38,250 nucleotides of DNA from a virus, in IMG/VR virus record IMGVR_UViG_3300019776_000417, positions 1-38,250 of that record. One strand, written 5' to 3'. Both the position numbers and the translations under genes were made by a program. Below are positions 36,351-38,250 of the stretch, piece after piece (positions within the stretch are counted from its first letter, which is position 1; every line of letters begins with the position of its first letter). Below the pieces are notes generated by a model, which ran no database searches, was not told the DNA's origin, and saw only the letters and a list, made by a program, of their open reading frames with translations.

Positions 36351-36979
36351 TCGGCCTGACCGGCCACGCCGGCGCGGGCAAGGACAGCGCCGCGGCCCAG
36401 CTGTGCGCGGCGGGCTGGCACAGCATCGCCTTTGCCGACGCGCTGCGCCTCGAGGTGGCCGCCGCCTGGGCGGTGGACGAGCGCCTGCTGACCAACCGCC
36501 CCCACAAGGAAAGCCCCACCCCGCAGCTGTGCGCGGGCGGCGCCGCCAACGCCAACTGGCTGCGCTGGGTGGCTGTCAACGGCATCAGCCTGATCCAGCC
36601 GCGCAGCCCGCGCTGGGTGCTGCAGCAGTGGGGCATGTTCCGCCGCCAGCATGACCCGCTGCACTGGGTGCGCCATGTCACCTACTGGGTGCAGTACCAG
36701 CGCCAGCACGGCCACCGCCACTTGGTGGTGACGGACGTGCGCATGGCCAACGAGGCCGAAGCCCTGCGCGGGCTGGACGGCCGCATCGTGCGCGTGCACC
36801 GCCCCGACACCCCCGCCCTGGCGCCCGACACCGCCACCCACGAGAGCGAAGGCCACACCCAGCTGGTGGCCGACGCCGACATCCACAACGACGGCGACCT
36901 GGCCGCACTGGGCGCCGAGGTGTGGCGCGTGGTGCAGGCCCTGGCTGCCCCCAACCCCGAGAGCACCCACCATGCCTGA
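36344..36979 (+). CDS. P-loop kinase, putative deoxynucleoside monophosphate kinase, 211 aa
   Basis: The N-terminus carries a Walker A, GHAGAGKD (residues 7-14), with the D variant found in dNMP kinases of the T4 gp1 type. Downstream are FADALRLEVAAAW (substrate/lid region), LQQWGMFRRQHDPLHWVR, VVTDVRMANEAEALRGLDGRIVRVHRP (Walker B-like strand) and HESEGHTQL near the end. The family phosphorylates dNMPs to supply replication. ATG 36344 is preferred to the longer frame because it begins right at the first strand and overlaps the previous stop by 7 bases. Confidence 0.85.
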   Translation: MLIGLTGHAGAGKDSAAAQLCAAGWHSIAFADALRLEVAAAWAVDERLLTNRPHKESPTPQLCAGGAANANWLRWVAVNGISLIQPRSPRWVLQQWGMFRRQHDPLHWVRHVTYWVQYQRQHGHRHLVVTDVRMANEAEALRGLDGRIVRVHRPDTPALAPDTATHESEGHTQLVADADIHNDGDLAALGAEVWRVVQALAAPNPESTHHA

Positions 36980-37607
36980 CACTACCCTGGAGGCCGGCAG
37001 CCCGGCCGAGCGCGCCGCCACCTTCCTGGCGGCCAACCCCGACGAGGTGCTGGACCGCAGCGCCGCCGCTGCCAAGCTGGGCATTGCCCCAGGCGCGGTG
37101 GACAAGGCCCTGCAGCCCGCCGTCGACCTGGCGCTGATCACCATCGCCAACAGCGGCGACCTGGGCCGCGTGTGGCGCGCCGGGCCGCGGCTCAAGCAGT
37201 GGGCGCCGGCCGCATCGGCACCGGCGGCCAAGCCGAAGAAGGCCCAGCAAGGCGGCGCCCGCAACTACCTGCCCAAGTTGGACGTGGCCGCGCTGAAGGT
37301 GCGCACCGACGCCCCGCTGCCTGAAAGCATGATCGGCCTGAAGGGCCGCGGCCGACACGACCACGTGTTCGACCAGCTCACCGCCGACGGCATGAGCGTG
37401 CTGGGCATCCCCGCCGACTACCAACCCGCGCTGGCCAAGGCCGCGCAGTCCTACCTGGCCAACCGGCCCGCCATCAAGGCCACGTCGGTGCTGTACGTGC
37501 GCAGGGCGCCCGACGGCACCGTGGGCGTGTGGCGCCTGGCGCGCGCCACCGCCGACGCGCTGGGCGAACCGCGCAAACCCCGTGCTGTGCAACAACGCAA
37601 GGCCTGA
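36972..37607 (+). CDS. Phage protein with N-terminal winged-helix-like region, 211 aa
   Basis: The first about 65 residues (AERAATFLAANPDEVLDRSAAAAKLGIAPGAVDKALQPAVDLALITI) suggest a winged helix. A Pro/Ala/Lys linker (ASAPAAKPKKAQQGG) follows. The C-terminal domain (KVRTDAPLPESMIGLKGRGRHDHVFDQLTADGMSVLGIP, then SYLANRPAIKATSVLYVRR) is alpha/beta and repeats a layout seen in phage proteins upstream of ParB-like genes. It may be a DNA-binding partner of the ParB-like protein. It overlaps the previous gene by 8 bases and precedes parB by 4. Confidence 0.75.
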   Translation: MPDTTLEAGSPAERAATFLAANPDEVLDRSAAAAKLGIAPGAVDKALQPAVDLALITIANSGDLGRVWRAGPRLKQWAPAASAPAAKPKKAQQGGARNYLPKLDVAALKVRTDAPLPESMIGLKGRGRHDHVFDQLTADGMSVLGIPADYQPALAKAAQSYLANRPAIKATSVLYVRRAPDGTVGVWRLARATADALGEPRKPRAVQQRKA

Positions 37608-37611
37608 CACC

Positions 37612-38250
37612 ATGACCGACCAGATCACCTACCTGCCGGCCAGCGCCCTGCGCGAGAGCCCGTTCAACCCCCGCAAGCACTACGACCCGGCCGACCTGCA
37701 GGACCTGGCCGAGTCCATCAAGGCCCAGGGCATCCTGCAGCCCATCGTGGTGCGGCCGCTGCCCGACGCGCAGGCCGACACCTTCGTGCGCTACGAGCTG
37801 GTGTTCGGCCACCGGCGCTTCCGCGCCGCCAGCGCCCTGCCCGCCTACCGCGACGACGAACTGCGCCTGCCCTGCATCCTGCGCGACATGAGCGACGAGG
37901 ACGCCGCCCTGGCCCAGGTGGCCGAGAACCTGCAGCGCCAGGATGTGACGGCGCTGGAAGAGGCCGACAGCTTCGTGCACCTGCACCGCAGCCACGGCAT
38001 GACGGCCGACCGCATTGCCGAGCGCGTGGGCAAGAGCCGCAGCTATGTGTACGGCCGCCTCAAGCTGGCCAGCGCCTGCCCCGACGTGCGCGACGCCGTG
38101 ACCACCCAGGGCCTGAGCCCCGAGGTGGCGCTGGAAGTGGCCCGCCTGCGCGGCGACAAGCTGCAGCGCCTGGCGCTGACCAAGCTGCGCACCCATACCG
38201 GTGAGTGGGCCAGCTACCGCAGCGCCAAGCTGCAGCGCCTGGCGCTGACC
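37612..38250 (+). CDS. ParB-like protein, N-terminal part (continues at 2-1201)
   Basis: The ParB/Sulfiredoxin-type N domain is clear: RESPFNPRKHYDPADLQDLAESIKAQGILQPIVVRPL (about 14-50), the GHRRFRAA box (66-73), and AENLQRQDVTALEEA (104-118). A KorB/ParB HTH follows (MTADRIAERVGKSRSYVYGRLKLA, about 130-153). The frame is still open at the window end and matches the frame at the window start. Codons 183-205 form a 69-bp unit that starts to repeat at 38227. ATG 37612 has only a weak ribosome site but follows the previous stop by 4 bases. Confidence 0.92.
   Translation, partial: MTDQITYLPASALRESPFNPRKHYDPADLQDLAESIKAQGILQPIVVRPLPDAQADTFVRYELVFGHRRFRAASALPAYRDDELRLPCILRDMSDEDAALAQVAENLQRQDVTALEEADSFVHLHRSHGMTADRIAERVGKSRSYVYGRLKLASACPDVRDAVTTQGLSPEVALEVARLRGDKLQRLALTKLRTHTGEWASYRSAKLQRLALT
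38158..38250 (+). repeat. 69-bp in-frame tandem unit at the junction, plus the right terminal repeat
   Basis: A unit of 69 bases (23 codons) beginning at AAGCTGCAG 38158 starts again at 38227. The same unit occupies 11-79 at the window start. The flanking 9-mer AAGCTGCAG appears at both unit edges (again at 80-88). The last 34 bases, 38217-38250, equal bases 1-34. Thus the joined ParB-like gene has two tandem copies unless the second is an assembly artefact. A microhomology duplication would produce exactly this layout. Confidence 0.85.

Noticed and set aside
1-38250. Search for tRNA genes, CRISPR arrays, insertion sequences and a diversity-generating retroelement
   Set aside because: No cloverleaf ending in GTTCGA-type arms, no regularly spaced repeats, no transposase and no reverse transcriptase were seen by eye. 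The terminal repeat of 34 bases is explained by circularity.

Overview
The window reads as one complete, circularly permuted genome of a temperate siphovirus with an HK97-type head, most likely infecting a GC-rich betaproteobacterium (Burkholderiales-like). The evidence is uniform GC-rich codon use, a full set of HK97-fold head genes and long-tail genes, a large serine recombinase, a CI-like repressor, and the absence of any host gene. The last 34 bases repeat the first 34. One ParB-like gene runs off the right end and continues in frame at the left end, so the ends are an arbitrary break in a circle and not a packaging end. The host assignment is inference from composition and protein style.

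Layout. (a) The rightward early operon starts at a promoter with operators near 34.32-34.37 kb. It runs through small membrane ORFs, an OB-fold-like protein, a P-loop kinase of the dNMP kinase type and a ParB-like protein that crosses the junction. It then continues through small unknown genes to a strong terminator at 3.85 kb. (b) At 3.9-5.7 kb there is an RNA-like leader resembling the 5' half of a TPP riboswitch (THI element), a possible att region, and the serine recombinase. (c) From 31.4 kb down to 5.7 kb everything except one 67-codon gene is leftward. In order: YdaS/Cro-like regulator, a terminator, an HTH regulator, a winged-helix-like protein, a VapE-type primase/helicase, a Q-like putative antiterminator, HNH nuclease, small and large terminase, portal, ClpP-like protease, capsid, accessory virion proteins, connectors, tail tube, tail chaperones with a programmed -1 frameshift, tape measure, tail protein, S74 fibre, and a holin-like cassette. 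(d) At 31.4-34.3 kb lies the lysogeny region: the CI-like repressor, a gene pair ending in a RelE-like protein, and three leftward small genes with zinc ribbons and/or a membrane segment.

How it fits together. The CI-like repressor and its operators (core CTAGG-N4-CCTAG) sit at two promoters that share 17 identical bases. One fires leftward towards replication and the structural genes, the other rightward towards the ParB operon, so the logic is lambda-like PR/PL. The repressor's S24 domain has Glu and Cys where the Ser/Lys dyad should be, so classical RecA-stimulated self-cleavage looks impossible. A candidate sigma70-like promoter follows the Q-like gene. Intrinsic terminators stand directly before the capsid and tail-tube genes.

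Most worth following up: the THI-like leader of the recombinase; the non-cleavable repressor with paired operators; an alpha/beta hydrolase, an FN3 protein and an Ig-connector fusion inside the head genes; and the RelE-like protein with an unusual partner. No tRNA, rRNA, CRISPR array, insertion sequence, reverse transcriptase or recognisable endolysin was seen.
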